Notes under the pieces: model-generated
Told to the model about the DNA's origin: nothing
The model's database searches: none
Seen by the model: only the letters and a program-made list of their open reading frames with translations
Made by a program: the position numbers and the translations under genes
Source: Gonatopus flavifemur
Taxonomy: Eukaryota > Arthropoda > Insecta > Hymenoptera > Dryinidae
NCBI GenBank assembly: GCA_018340375.1
Contig: JAFFJZ010000014.1
Location: 2,852,001-2,916,000, forward strand
Direction: 5' to 3'
Length of the DNA stretch: 64,000 nucleotides
Part shown: piece by piece, positions 34,178 through 45,729 of the stretch
How positions within the stretch are numbered: the stretch's first letter is position 1
How the letters are laid out: each line of letters opens with the position of its first letter

Positions 34178-34550
34178 GATCGCTGATTACGAATCTGTAG
34201 TCAGATTTTCCGAATTCAAGATGGCGGATCCGATATGGTGGACGAAAATGTCAGAATTACTTTGATTTGCCTAGAACTCATTCCGGGAGAGTTTCTTGGA
34301 TCGCTGATTACGAATCTGCAGTCAGATTTTCAGAATTCAAGATGGCGGATCCAATATGGCGGACGAAAATGTCAAAATCACTCCGATTTGCCTAAAACTC
34401 ATTCCGGGAGAGTTTTTTTTGGATCGCTGATTACGAATCTGCAGTCAGATTTTCAGAATTCAAGATGACGGATCCAATATGGCGGACGAAAATGTCAAAA
34501 TCACTCCGATTTGCCTGAAACTCGTCCTGGGAGAGTTTTTTTGGACGTTG
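34178..34550. repeat. Tandem repeat, three ~122-bp units
   Basis: Units start at 34178, 34299 and 34422 (GATCGCTGATTACGAATCTG). Each contains AAGATGGCGGATCC and ATATGGCGGACGAAAATG with small variations. Confidence 0.9.
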
Positions 34551-36068
34551 CCAAACTATCAAAGAACAGTAGTCAGAGATTAAATAAAATTCATCCGATA
34601 CTCTAGAAATTTCCGCACGCTCTACTTAAACCTTACTTGCACGGAGAAAAATGATGTATCAAATATTACTGCATTCGCTCGTACATTGATGCCCGTAAAT
34701 GAAATAGTATAATGTTTACAACTGAATGTAGCAAAACATCGTGCCCCTAATGGAAATGATACACCGAAGCAACACCGGGATTTTTTGGTGTGTTTGTGAA
34801 TTTTTCACACCATGATTGGAGGTGGAACTACACCCAGATTTATTTCAGTTCGTTTAACACCAAGTGATCTTCCTAGCTATCCTCACTTGGAGTACGGATA
34901 CATTGAATGTCAATCAAGTTTCTAATTGAATTCACACTCACTTTCTACTGAGACAATCATCTAGGGAATCTTTTCTCCATATTCCAAAACTAGGTTCACA
35001 CCATGGTTATCTTTTGACATGGCGTTGATGAGGTTTGAATGAGATTAAATATGAAAATTCTCGGACAAGAATCAAACTAGTTGACAAGTTGATAAGTTTC
35101 AATCGGATCAAATCGGACCTCCAAAGCAGGGATATTACTTCAAATCCGGAGAAAAAAGTGGTGTTATTTTTGACGTAATTTATGACGTTGAAAATCACAT
35201 CAAAAATGACACTCACGTAATATACACCATGATTTTTCACGTCATTCTCAACGCCATAAATTAAGTGGAAACTTGACTTATCACTTCAAACTCACTTCAA
35301 CGTCACTTTTTCAAATTAAGTGAAAAATAACTCCACCCTGGGAACAAGACAAAGATCCTAAACATACCGCAAAAAACCATTAAGAATGGTTAATCATTAC
35401 ATAACGTTCGTAGAAGGTTAATTACCCCTCCACAATCACCTAATATCAATCCCAATAAAGATTTATGGCGCATATTGGATTTGGAAATCAGAAAATATAA
35501 AACTCTGGTGAAAACGAATTAAAAAGATGAAATAGTGAAAAATGGCAACATATATCAAATGAGATTATCAAAAGATTGGGTGAATCATTGCCAAGGAGAT
35601 TACAAGCAGTCACAGACGCAAACGGGATGCACACAGAATATAAAGAATATCATCACAGGATTCTATTGTTTCTATTCCATCTAATTCTTCCATGTGGATG
35701 GATATGTGCAAGAACTTCCAATGTTTTCATTGTTCGAATAGAATTATTTGAAAAAACAAGGTGTGCAAATAATTTTTCTTCCCCACTGTAGCACATTATC
35801 ATTATGATTGATATGTTGAAAAAAAATGTCCTCCATATTCATTGCAAAACAAGCCACATTATTTTTTATTCAAAATAACATCATATTACTTTATTGTCAG
35901 AAGACAGTTGGAAAACATGCTTTAACGTCCCGTGTGTAATGGATTTGGGGGTGTACAAAATTTGATGAATTCGCAGTACATGATAAGAAAGATTTCACTA
36001 CACGCCGAATACAAATAATAATGCCGATTCCAGGTACTTCCAGTTATGGAGATATACGAATTGAAATT
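34551..36068. other. Non-coding repeats
   Basis: No gene seen. 34656-34790 (CACGGAGAAAAATGATGTATC, TTTACAACTGAATGTAG) is inverted at about 62430-62570. 34780-34920 shares ACACC/GGTGT-rich phrases with 49720-49990 and 61500-62300. Around 35150-35270 GACGTAATTTATGACGTTG recurs in diverged inverted form (ACGTCATTCTCAACGCC). Confidence 0.4.
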
Positions 36069-36498
36069 GAGGCGATATTGCTGCACACAGGACAGCACAA
36101 ATATGTCCCAATAAATGAACTAAAATACACAAACTTCTTTTTTCGAAGTAATCTTCAATAATAAACACAAATGATCATTGATGCGGACGAACACTTGTAC
36201 CGGTATAAAATGACGCGAGGATGCAAGAACGATGCTACCGGTAGTATAAATGGGCGAAGAGGAACGCTACGTACAGCGTTGAGGCGATACTGCTGCATAT
36301 AGCATGGCACAAATATGTTTGAATAAATAAACTAAAATACACAAATTTCTTTTCTTGGAGTAATCTTCAATAATGACCGCAAATGATTGCGAATGATCGT
36401 TGATGCGTACGAACACTTGTACCGGTATAAAATGGCGCTGGATGGAAGAACGATGCTACCGGTAGTGCAAATGGGCGAGGAGGAACGCTACGTACAGC
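36069..36498. repeat. Tandem duplication, two ~212-bp units
   Basis: GAGGCGATA starts units at 36069 and 36281. Each runs through AATAAACTAAAATACAC, TTGTACCGGTATAAAATG and GAACGCTACGTACAGCG. Part of the second unit matches, inverted, the MITE-shredded element at 40900-42345. Confidence 0.85.
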
Positions 36499-36838
36499 GT
36501 TGCCAGATGTCTTCCACAAACAAGCGGGAAATGTTGCTGAAAGAAAACGCAGGGATGCCAGCAAAAACCGCCAACTCTAGTCATTGGCTATTCCTTAGGC
36601 AGAGACTCATGCTAGTGGCCACGTTTACACCGGAGGACCAGATCGTCGTTTGGTATGCTGACTAAAACAATTTGCTATAATTCATGTGACACAAATTACA
36701 TCAAAATTATTTGGTCCGCGTACCGAACTGCCGTTTGGTCCTCCGGGGTATTCCGGACCATAGACTGTCGCGCAAGACATGAAGAGAAGAAAGGAGGGGG
36801 GATGTTTTTTCGGATGGGAGCCAACCCGGATAGCACAC
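36499..36838. other. Non-coding
   Basis: Continuation of the element also seen inverted near 40895-40945 (CATCTGGCAACGCTGTACG). No convincing coding frame. Confidence 0.35.
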
Positions 36839-36912
36839 ATCAATCTCAAATGAATTCCGAAAAGAGAAATCTTGAAGAACTGTTTTAGAATACAAAGAGT
36901 TCTTGAAGAGTG

Positions 36913-37203
36913 TCAACAAGCCTAGATAACACGCGAAGAATTCTTTTTCAAGAGCAAGAATATCACTCTTCAAGAACTCTTTTCGAACTGATGAATTCAT
37001 ATAGAGTTCTTGAGGAGTTCAATCTGTCGGACATTAACAAGTTCTTTGAGAGTACTCAAACAATACTTCCGATATTCTCAAGGAACTTGTTAATGTCCGA
37101 CAGATTGAACTCCTCCAGAGCTCTATATGAATCCATTAGTTCGAAAAGAGTTCTTGAAGAATTCAATTCTTATTCTTGGAAAAGAATTCTTCGTGTGTTA
37201 TCT
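36913..37203. mobile_element. Palindromic MITE of the CC(C/T)AGATAACAC family, ~290 bp
   Basis: The arms TAGATAACACGCGAAGAATT...CGGACATTAACAAGTTC and their complement meet around 37055. The right end reads GTGTGTTATCTGGGA. It resembles the fragment at the left edge of the window. Confidence 0.75.
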
Positions 37204-37818
37204 GGGAGGATTCGATTTGTCAGAGATTTGCGAGTTCCGTTGAAATCCTCGAAGAAGTCTCATAGATGGTGTTTCCGATATTCACGCAAATTTTACAAAT
37301 TGTGCAAAATTCAGTACTTGTGTCCTTTTTCTTCTTATTGAGTTTGCGAAATTTGCAAATATGTCGGAAGCACCCAAAATTTCGAGAGAATTTGTGAATA
37401 TCTGACGAATCGAATTCTTTCCGAAACTCTTCAGGAACTCTTTGCGTTCCCAAAGAGTTCTTCAAAAGTTCCTTTGCAGAATTCTTGTGTGCTATTCGAG
37501 AAATCAACGGGAGGACAAATCAGCGGAATCAGTGTTTAGAAAGAGAATGTGTGATATACCATTCTTTTCAACTAATGTTTTCGTTGATTTGATTTTTTGT
37601 TCAGTTGGCATCCATCTATTTTTTCAACTCGGGTGTCTTTTTTACATCTAAACTGGGAAAAATTGGAAGGCTAAACTTTGCAAAACTCCCGTGTGCAACG
37701 CTCCAATAGATTGAACGATCAAGATTGGTGGATTAATGCCTAGGGTTTTCCGGATAAAACTAGGAATCAAGCAATCTTGGACATTCCGCGTTGCGCTCTT
37801 CCGCTCCATGGGAGCAAA
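37204..37818. other. Non-coding, with decayed hAT-like MITE
   Basis: 37506-37620 resembles the MITEs at 38023 and 63885 (GAATCAGTGTTTAGAAAGAGA, TTTTCGTTGATTTG) but its left end is eroded. No gene seen. Confidence 0.45.
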
Positions 37819-38008
37819 GTTGCCAGATGGGCATTGCCGTTGAGGGGAATAGTACCCTCCCCATCGTATGATGTATATACCCATACTTATAATTATACCG
37901 ACGCACATAGGTAACTCATATATGTGAGGCGATAGAAGTAATGTACTTGGCGTCGAGACGCTACCGCGTCTCTTGAAATTGCCCTCAACGGCAATGCCCA
38001 TCTGGCAG
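37819..38008. mobile_element. MITE with TGCCAGATGGGCATTGCC termini, 190 bp
   Basis: The left end TGCCAGATGGGCATTGCCGT is matched by its complement ending at 38008, giving ~26-bp inverted ends. Internal GAGACGC-TACC-GCGTCTC is a further hairpin. Confidence 0.8.
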
Positions 38009-38022
38009 CTCTGCCGCTATCT

Positions 38023-38160
38023 GGGTGGGTGCCAAATCAACAAAAAACCAAATCAACAAAACCGTCAGTTGAAAAGAGTTGAAAAGAATAATACATCACA
38101 CTCTCTCTTTCCAAACACTGATTTCGTGGATTTGGTTTTTCGTTGATTTGGCACCCATCC
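38023..38160. mobile_element. hAT-like MITE, 138 bp, 8-bp duplication
   Basis: Termini GGGTGGGTGCCAAATCAAC and GTTGATTTGGCACCCATCC. CGCTATCT flanks both sides (38015-38022 and 38161-38168), an exact 8-bp duplication as made by hAT transposases. Confidence 0.9.
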
Positions 38161-38407
38161 CGCTATCTAAGAAGCACGTGAGAGAGACAGAGGCAAAATA
38201 CCCAGATCACACAACAGTGAAAAAGATCTATACAAAATACATTGTATGCATTATGAATTCTTCCAGAATTCCTGTGCTATTTTGGGCTATGAGGCGGCGC
38301 AAATCCTCTGCGCATACCCTCTCATTCTATTCCGTACTCACATGGGTGCGCTGTGAGTTTTGCGCAGCCTCAGATCTGGTCTCTCTCTCACATGCGTGGT
38401 CTCTATA

Positions 38408-40441
38408 CAGGGCGTCCCATTTGAAACAGGACAGCTGAATAACTCTTCAGGGAATGGAGGGGGAAAAAAATTGTTCGGATAAAAGTTGTAGGGTTCGAAA
38501 GAGGCCATAAGATGGTGACCTTGAATTTGACCTTGAGGTCAATTTTGAGCATAATTGATGGTCAAAGTATGTTTTTTCGAACGGAAAACCCTACGTTCGA
38601 CCTCAGAAATGGAAAGAGCGGGAAATTTTACGTCCGAAGATGTTAACATGTCAGGTCATTTAGAGGTCATTTGAAGGTCGAAAAACCATTTTCTATGGAT
38701 TTTCACGGAAAAGCCTCAAACGAGTTGTTTCTCTGACCAAAGTTATCAAAGTTAAAGTGAAACCCCACGTTTCGACCTTGAATTCGACCTTGAGAACGAT
38801 AATGAATGCCAAATTTGAAACAATAATTGAAAAATTATTTATTTTTCCAGTTCGTCGTTTTATAATTACAGATGGCACAAATCCGTTGACGGGTAAGACA
38901 CACTTATTGCAGGAGATGTTCGAATTGACCGCCATTTACTCCAATACATAACTCCAGCCGGCGTCGAAAGTTTTCAAGAACAGACTGAAAAACTTCTGCA
39001 CGAATATTCGCAATTGCGTATCTGATGCGTTGTTGTAGATCCATAGGTGTTGTTGGTCGGTTGGTATAAACGACATTTTTTACGTAACCTCACAAATAAA
39101 AATCTAGAGGAGTGAGATCAGGAGATCTTGCCGGCCACAGTACAAATCCACCTCGACCAATCCAACGATTGGGGAAAAGGATATTCAGATAATCCCTCAC
39201 ACATCGAGCAAAGTGTGGTGGTGCACCGTCTTGCTGATACCACATCCTCTGCCTAGTTGCTAATGTCACATCTTCCATGAGAACTGGTAATTCATTCTGT
39301 GAACACTGTAGATAATTAGGACCGTTAACAGTTCCATCAAAAAAATACGGCCCAATCACTTGATTGTCTAGAATTCCACACCAAACATTTATACTCCACC
39401 GATGCGGATGATCAACTTGTTGAGTCCAGTGCGGGTTTTGCGCTGACCAATAGTGGCTATCGTAACGATTTAACAAGCCATGCTTTGAAACGTTGATTCA
39501 TCACTGAAAAGAACATATCGAAAGAAATCGGGCGCTTCGTTCAACCTCTGTAAAGCCCAATGGCAAAAGTTAACCCGATTCTGCATATCTTGTTGAGATA
39601 ATTCTTGGGTCAGTGTGATGTGGTACGGATGATATTGAGCAGCTTGTAGAATTCTGTGTGCCGTACTGCGTGGAATACCCAAATCGCGTTCAATATCACG
39701 TAAACTCACATGAGGATTCATGTGTATTATTGCTAAAACAGCAACGCATCGAGGGTCGTTAAAGTTGAAACCTTGATTGTTTCGGCGTTGACCAATCTTT
39801 CCTTGTCGACAATTTCTTTCAACTTGGCGAATGACTTCTGGAGAAGGATGATGCTGCCGATCTCCAAACCGCTCTCTGTACAATCGTGATGCTCTTTGAT
39901 ACACTCCGCGACACTCACCCAAGATCATTAAAATATCAACACATTCGTTAGGTGAATAAACCATTTTGAACTCGCACTTACACCGTAAACGATGAAAACT
40001 TCTTAATAATCATTTTCGTACTGATATGACGAATAAACTCTGAAGGTTAGTTCTGTTTACTTTCAATTCAAGGTCGAAACGTGGGGTTTCACTTTAACTT
40101 TGATAACTTTGGTCAGAGAAACAACTCGTTTGAGGCTTTTCCGTGAAAATCCATAGAAAATGGTTTCTTGACCTCCAAACGACCTCTAAATGACCTGATA
40201 TGTTAACATATTCGGACGTGAAATTTTCCGCTTTTTCCATTTCTGAGGTCGAACGTAGGGTTTTCCATTCGAAAAAACATACTTTGACCATCAATTATGC
40301 TCAAAATGGACCTCAAGGTCAAATTCAAGGTCACCATCTTATGGCCCCCTTCGAACCCTACAACTTTTATCCGAACAATTTTTTTCCCCCTCCATTCCCT
40401 GAAGAGTTATTCAGCTGTCCTGTTTCAAATGGGACGCCCTG
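38408..40441 (-). mobile_element. Tc1/mariner-type element with long TIRs, 2,034 bp (DD41D)
   Basis: Ends CAGGGCGTCCCATTTGAAAC and its complement, flanked by TA (38406-38407 and 40442-40443). The inverted repeats are unusually long, about 385 bp (38408-38790 and 40055-40441), with many GGTCA/TGACC words. A broken transposase lies between them on the minus strand. An otherwise complete copy. Confidence 0.9.
38950..39964 (-). pseudogene. DD41D transposase (DUF4817-type HTH), two lesions
   Basis: Starts at ATG 39964 (MVYSPNECVDILMILGECRG), a DUF4817-like helix-turn-helix opening. A second HTH carries SLRDIERDLGIPRSTAHRIL. The catalytic acids are in FSDESTF, WYQQDGAPPHF and PDLTPLDFYL. I count 41 residues between the second and third Asp, hence the DD41D group (rosa/Visitor-like; subgroup inferred). 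A one-base shift near 39480 separates the two halves. TGA replaces the Trp after LDFYL at about 39089-39091. After it, GYVKNVVYTN...LQQRIRYAIANI continues the protein. Few lesions, so inactivation is recent. Confidence 0.85.
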
Positions 40442-40671
40442 TATATATTATACGTTTATGTCTTCTCCTTTGTGTTTACTGGGATCTCCCGCGTTTTATA
40501 AGAACCAACCGGCAACGCTGGAGGTACCTTTCCTCCTGACACATTATATCCATTTTCCCGCACTTTATACTGGTACACGTGTGCGTGGATGTATTAATGG
40601 CTGCATTTGCGTTCATCATTGAACATCACTTACAAAATACGGGTTCCTCAATCTTATTTCACTTACATATA

Positions 40672-40806
40672 CATCCCTGATGGGACCGCCATCGGGAATT
40701 CATCGTATAAAGAAACAAATCGATAAGAAACCGATGAAAATTTATCGGTTTTCTATCGATTTGCTCTTTATACGATAAATTCCCGATGGCGGTGCCATCA
40801 GGGATG
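40672..40806. mobile_element. Palindromic MITE, 135 bp
   Basis: The arms CATCCCTGATGGGACCGCCA... and its complement are nearly complete across the element, with a loop of about 8 bp near 40739. No coding capacity; target duplication unclear. Confidence 0.8.
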
Positions 40807-40995
40807 TTTGTTCCATTCTGTATGTAACAATACCACCTCAGCTGTAATTCGTACATCTTTATAAAAACAGTACCTGGAATCGGCGTTATTGTGTGTCCTT
40901 TCCCGCTTTTTTTATGAAAGACATCTGGCAACGCTGTACGTAGCGTTTCCCCCAGGGTTGGGTTTACTACGCGATTTTTCGATTTATTACTTATA

Positions 40996-41166
40996 CCAGA
41001 TAGCAAAAAGAGAATCCTTGAAATGTCAGTGTAATAGGACTCGTGGAGAATTCATTTCGAGCTATGTAGTTCTTATTGGTTCCATTTCACTGACATTTCG
41101 AGAATTCTTTTTTTAATTGGTGAATGATTCAAAAAGGATGCTTTTCCCAAAATTTTGCTATCTGGG
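40996..41166. mobile_element. Nested MITE F, CCAGATAGCAAAA termini
   Basis: Inverted ends CCAGATAGCAAAA/TTTTGCTATCTGG with internal arms around TGAAATGTCAGTG and CACTGACATTTC. Absent from copy B at the same position. Terminus similar to the CCCANACAGCACA family. Confidence 0.8.
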
Positions 41167-41219
41167 TATCTTACACACGTAATATATGTAAGATTGTGTA
41201 AGATACTTGAACCCTCTTA

Positions 41220-41354
41220 AGCTTATATTACATGCGTGCGTTTACTGCATGCGACATCATTAGATGAAAAGAGAAGTCCTAGGGTAAAACACTTCACCCC
41301 TTCTCTCATCTAATGATGTCGCATGCAGCAAACGCACGCATGTAATATAAGCTT
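41220..41354. mobile_element. Nested MITE G, AAGCTTATATTACATGCG termini
   Basis: Nearly palindromic 135 bp with ~55-bp arms (AGCTTATATTACATGCGTGC...). Absent from copy B, where the flanks are contiguous (CCCTCTTATCCCC). Confidence 0.8.
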
Positions 41355-41477
41355 GATCCCCCCAAAGGCAAGGGGTTGGTTTTGTGCGTAAAATACCCGG
41401 TATCTTACGCGTCGTCAACTATGTAAAATACTTGGAAGTATATTACGTGCCAACCCTGGTTCCCCCTAGCCCATTTG

Positions 41478-41672
41478 CAGGGTTGGGTTTACTACGCGAT
41501 TTTTCGACTTATTACGTATCTTACACACGTAATATATGTAAGATTGTGTAAGATACTTGAACCCTCTTATCCCCCCCAAAGGCAAGGGGTTGATTTTGTG
41601 CATAAGATACCCGGTATCTTACGCGTCGTAAGCTATGTAAAATACTTTCAGGTATATTACGTGCCAACCCTG
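41478..41672 (+). mobile_element. hAT-like MITE copy B (CAGGGTTGG family), 195 bp
   Basis: Uninterrupted member of the family. Exact 8-bp duplication CCCATTTG at 41470-41477 and 41673-41680. Termini CAGGGTTGGG/CCAACCCTG. Confidence 0.95.
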
Positions 41673-41689
41673 CCCATTTGTACTACCGG

Positions 41690-41815
41690 CAGAGTTTTCA
41701 ACTAAATCATCGTACACTTCGTTCATTAGTCAATTCTTGTGTAATCAAAGACGTGATTGATCAATCTAAGAGAATTGACCAATCAACATCGTGTACAATA
41801 ATATTGGCATCTCTG
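41690..41815. mobile_element. hAT-like MITE E, 126 bp
   Basis: Short CAGAG/CTCTG termini. Exact 8-bp duplication ACTACCGG at 41682-41689 and 41816-41823. Internal inverted words TCAATTCTTGTG / AGAGAATTGACC. Confidence 0.8.
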
Positions 41816-41827
41816 ACTACCGGCAGC

Positions 41828-42291
41828 CAGGGTTGGCACGTAATATACTTCCAAGCATTTTACATAGTTTACGACGCGTAAGATACCGGGTATCTTACGC
41901 ACAAAACCAACCCCTTGCCTTTGGGGGGATAAAAGGGTTCAAGTATCTTACACAATCTTACATACGTTATGTGTGTTAGATACGTAATGAATCGAAAAAT
42001 CGCGTAGTAAACCCAACCAGAGATGAGTTGGAGAGATTGCTAATGCAATGTTGTAATCGTGGTACGGTTTTTGGACTAGCGCCATCACGCGGAAATAATA
42101 CCAACTAACAAATAAGAATTTGATGATGGCTCAGATGGAATGGAAATTCTCAAATCCTGTGGAATTAACCAATCAAGTGGGTTATACTTTTTAGTTGGTA
42201 TCATTTCTGCGTGATGGCGCTAGTCCAAAAACCATCCACGATTTCAATATTTCGTTAGCGATCTCTCCAACTCATCTCTGACCCAACCCTG
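41828..42291 (-). mobile_element. hAT-like MITE copy C (CAGGGTTGG family), inverted, with nested MITE D
   Basis: Reverse-oriented copy of B. Exact 8-bp duplication CCGGCAGC at 41820-41827 and 42292-42299. It is split near its far end by MITE D (42018-42280). Confidence 0.9.
42018..42280. mobile_element. Nested MITE D, 263 bp, CAGAGATGAGTTGGAGAGAT termini
   Basis: Perfect ~20-bp terminal inverted repeats inside a longer imperfect inverted repeat (ACTAGCGCCATCACGC and its complement). Duplicated ACCCAAC on both sides. Inserted in copy C. Confidence 0.9.
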
Positions 42292-42299
42292 CCGGCAGC

Positions 42300-43613
42300 A
42301 TCGTTCTTCCATTCTCGCGCCATTTTATACCGGTATAAGGTAACTGACCCCATTAGCGAACGCGACCCCTTTAGTGAACCTCGAGATAATAAAACCTCTT
42401 TTACGAACAAGAAGTGTTTACCTATTATGTGCTGTGAAGATTATTCCAATCTTCAAACATTATTGTTCGTGATTAATACGGAAACAAATGGAAGAAAGAA
42501 AAATGTAATTCACGAAATAAATGAAGATTCATGCCGAGTGTCACAACGAGCTTTGCCTTCGTGAATCTTACAAGGTGAGTTAAGAATGGACATTTTTCCA
42601 ATTGTGCATTTTCATAGTATTAATGCGACCATTGAACTATTTTATGTATCCAATGATTCGATATTATTGAAATTAAGATAATATAGGGTTATTTTCAATA
42701 ACTGTCAGTCGCTAACCTAGGAAATTGCGCGTTCAGAAATACACACACGAAAATGATTGGTGAATCTATTACTGAACGAATAAACGTAACAATTCATATC
42801 TTGGTATCTACTCTAGGAAAATTTTTTCATGAATTCTCATAATGCGCATAATTTTTCAATCAATCTACAGGGTGATTCGAAATTCGCGCACTCTTTTTTG
42901 GGAGTAGATTCCTGATGAAATTCTAAAACGATTTGTCCTTTTGCACAATGCTCTTCGACGCATAATTTCCGAGATATAATTAATTAAAGTTGACTAATTA
43001 TGGGGTGGATCCATCGGTCATTCAGGAGCGTCATAACAGAACAAGAGAGGAAGGTGCTTGCAGGGGGCGCTCATACGATCAGCTGATCGGTATAATCGAT
43101 ACGATTTACCAACATACAAATTGGTAAATTTTCTATGTAGAACGATTGAATTCGTCGACACTGTGGAAAAATTGATTATTGTCATGAATTCTTATCACGA
43201 TATGCTGTAGGTGAAAGTTGTAATTTCAGTAATGATTTTTATTACGCAGACAAATGTAAAATAGTGTTATTTCGTAGGGATAGGGATTCAAGTGGGAGAA
43301 AAAAGTATAACTACTCGTTTTCAATCAGAATTTTCATGTAAAGAAGAAAACATGAGAATTTTCATTCATCCGATACCCAATTTGAACGGTTTGATTAGTA
43401 AGTTTAACACAAGAGATTGGATTCCGAATCCTGTATTCTGATTGGTCGAGAATCAATGTATGTTAGATCAATCCTCGGCCGTTCCAAATGATTCTTCTGA
43501 AGAATGTGTTTCCGACTTATCCCAACCACAACATTGAACAATGATGAATTTATTCGAATTCACCCTTTTTACATCATTCGATGATTATAAAGGGTTTATC
43601 GAACGTTAATAAC
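42300..43613. other. Non-coding; transposon end at 42888
   Basis: 42300-42345 is the far part of the element also at 36400-36470 (TTTATACCGGTATAA). At 42888 TA-CAGGGTGATTCGAAATTC looks like a Tc1/mariner-type terminus, but I found no partner end. No coding frame recognised. Confidence 0.4.
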
Positions 43614-44897
43614 TTACTTCAACTTGTACGTAATTAACGTTAAGTTAACCGATGAAAAGTGATCAGCAAAAAGGTTAGCCATTCCAGCTGCAGAGTCAGC
43701 AACTACATCATTTAACATGATAGTACTAGGTAAGTCATTAAATGAACGCGTACTGTTAACAAAATTCCAAAAAGATTTAACATCCTTCCGAATATTAATC
43801 TCAACTTGGCGAATGTAATTCGAATAACAAGCCCGAGCTCGTGATTGACATTGAGCACGCAAAAAAGAGAACGCTAAATAATCGCCGCGACTATAAGACG
43901 GTTTGTAAATCATATGGGCAACTTTCTTTCTTCTGATTAATTTTTTGAGCTCAGGAGTAAACCAAAGAGGATAAATAGATCTTTTGATCAATGTTTTCGG
44001 AACGTACAACTCAATAGCCACAGAAAGTTGATCATACAAAAAACTAATAGCAGTATTTACATCCATGCATTTTAACTCCAAATCCCAATCACTTTGATTG
44101 AAATGCTGCCGTATAGAAGAAAAATCAGCCAATTCATAATTGTACCGTTACGTGTCGGTACAAGACAAAGATCTCAATGAAAGAGAATACAATCTAATTT
44201 CAATAGGGGGATGATAAGCATCACAATGTAGGAGGTAATCAATCGGACTAATAGTTTCAACATACTCATCGGTGGTAAAAATCAAGTCCAGCATACCATT
44301 GAAATCATTGTAAATATTGTTTTTTTGATATAAACCAAAGTAGTTGAAATATTGAATCAAAATCTTCACCGAAGACCTTTCATTCAGTATCACACCAGGA
44401 CGAAACGATGCCGCTAGAGAAGAGTCGTCATTGCGCCAAACCACATGCGGAAGATTGTAGTCACCGAAGAGGAAAATTGAAGAATCATAATCCTGACACA
44501 GTACCTCGGCCAGAGAAACACAATGTTCAAGGTAAAGAGATGATGATGAGGCAGGGGGGAAGTAACTTGCTCCAATAAAAACAGACTCCGAATTAAAATG
44601 CAACTTGACAAGAATATGTTCCACGCTAGTAGGTGGCAAATCAACCAATGCACTATTCAAATACTTTTTGACCGCAATCAGCACACCACCTCCTCCAGAA
44701 AAAACACTGGTGCGCCTGCTCCTGTCCAACCGATACAAGACATAATCATTAAAGGACAATTCTTCATCAGATATGTTATCCGTTAACCAGGTTTCAGAGA
44801 AGATAATGACATCATACGTAGAAGTAAGAGATGAAAGTGAAATTTGCAAATCTTGGAGTTTAGTAAGAAGACCACGAACATTCTGATGGTATATCAA
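43614..44897 (-). pseudogene. CR1/L2-like LINE ORF2: endonuclease and linker, RT missing
   Basis: Minus-strand ORF2 fragment. The endonuclease spans about 249 residues (MIYHQNVRGLLTKL, VIIFSETWLTD, FLFGDYNLPHVVW; the terminal SDHxP reads CDAYHPP). The next frame (about 44132-43614) holds the linker before RT (PLWFTPELKKLIRRKK, SFWNFVNSTR). Sequence ends near 43614 before any RT motif, so the 3' half is lost. An indel or stop near 44140 separates the two parts. LINEs usually lose the 5' end, so this loss points to a later deletion. Confidence 0.75.
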
Positions 44898-44905
44898 AGG
44901 GTGAG

Positions 44906-45729
44906 TTATAGGTTTTTTCTCTGGGACACAGTACGCGTGTCAACAATCGTTGGCAATTCATTTATACACTTGATTCTTTTGTTGGTATCACCACCATCGA
45001 TCAGATTCTTGAGTTCCGCACGTAACCTGGTTGAATAATTCCTTTCTTGAACAGTTTGATCTTGATAAATTTTAAACGGTTCATTCTGATTAGATTTACG
45101 TTTCAAGATATTTATAACATCCTGAGACGATGGAAAAGAAACAAAATAGGTCTGTGTTTGTTCGCAACCTTTTTCCCGATTCTATGCAACCTAATATCAT
45201 CATGAACGGAAGGATTAATATTTCGGAGTAGTGTTTGCACCTTCGCTGCATCATTTTGCTGTTGATTGTCCGGCGTCTCATCAATACCAACAATAATAAT
45301 ATTGCGAGATCGCTTCTGTCGCTCGTTGACTTCATGAATAATCGTTTCAAGATCACGAGAATCGCGGTCTTGTTTTGAAACGTCGAGTTTGTTCTCAACT
45401 TCAGTCAATCTCGCAGTGAGGAAAAGAATAGTTCGACTAAGAGAAACTATCTTGTCCTGGTAAACCCGAGCCATTTCATCACGAAATTTCGAAAATTCTT
45501 CATGGATGAGCTCCTTTATATTTACCAGCAGAGACGAGTCTTCTGGCAAAGATGAATCAATTTGATGTGAAGAAGCATCTGAACAATCGATGAGTTTGTT
45601 CACACTCCACGGATGATTACATCTGTGCACACATCCTGGATGCGGATGAATATTACACGTATGACAGCTCACAGGATGAGAGACAGGTTGAGTACAACCT
45701 TTACAGATTTTCTTATCTTGTTGTGACAT
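44906..45729 (-). pseudogene. LINE ORF1: zinc-finger/coiled-coil RNA-binding protein
   Basis: ATG at 45729 (MSQQDKKICKGCTQPVSHPV). A PHD-like Cys/His cluster fills residues 10-40 (CKGC, CHTC, HPGCVHRC). A predicted coiled coil (~70-125) and an RRM-like stretch (RSRNIIIVGIDE...) follow. A one-base shift near 45150 moves the C-terminal module (QERNYSTRLRAELKNLI, then IKCINELPTIV) to another frame ending at 44906. Domain order matches ORF1 of CR1/L2/L1-like LINEs. It lies directly upstream of the ORF2 fragment on the same strand. Confidence 0.7.

Larger units (their letters stand above)
40953..41458 (+). mobile_element. hAT-like MITE copy A (CAGGGTTGG family), with nested inserts
   Basis: Starts CAGGGTTGGGTTTACTACGC and ends GTGCCAACCCTG. 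Flanks GTTTCCCC and GTTCCCCC differ at one base. Compared with copy B it contains two extra blocks, at 40996-41166 and 41220-41354. Confidence 0.85.

Noticed and set aside
36910..37341. 143-codon frame
   Set aside because: Runs through the arms of a palindromic MITE; repetitive peptide pattern is a by-product of the inverted arms.
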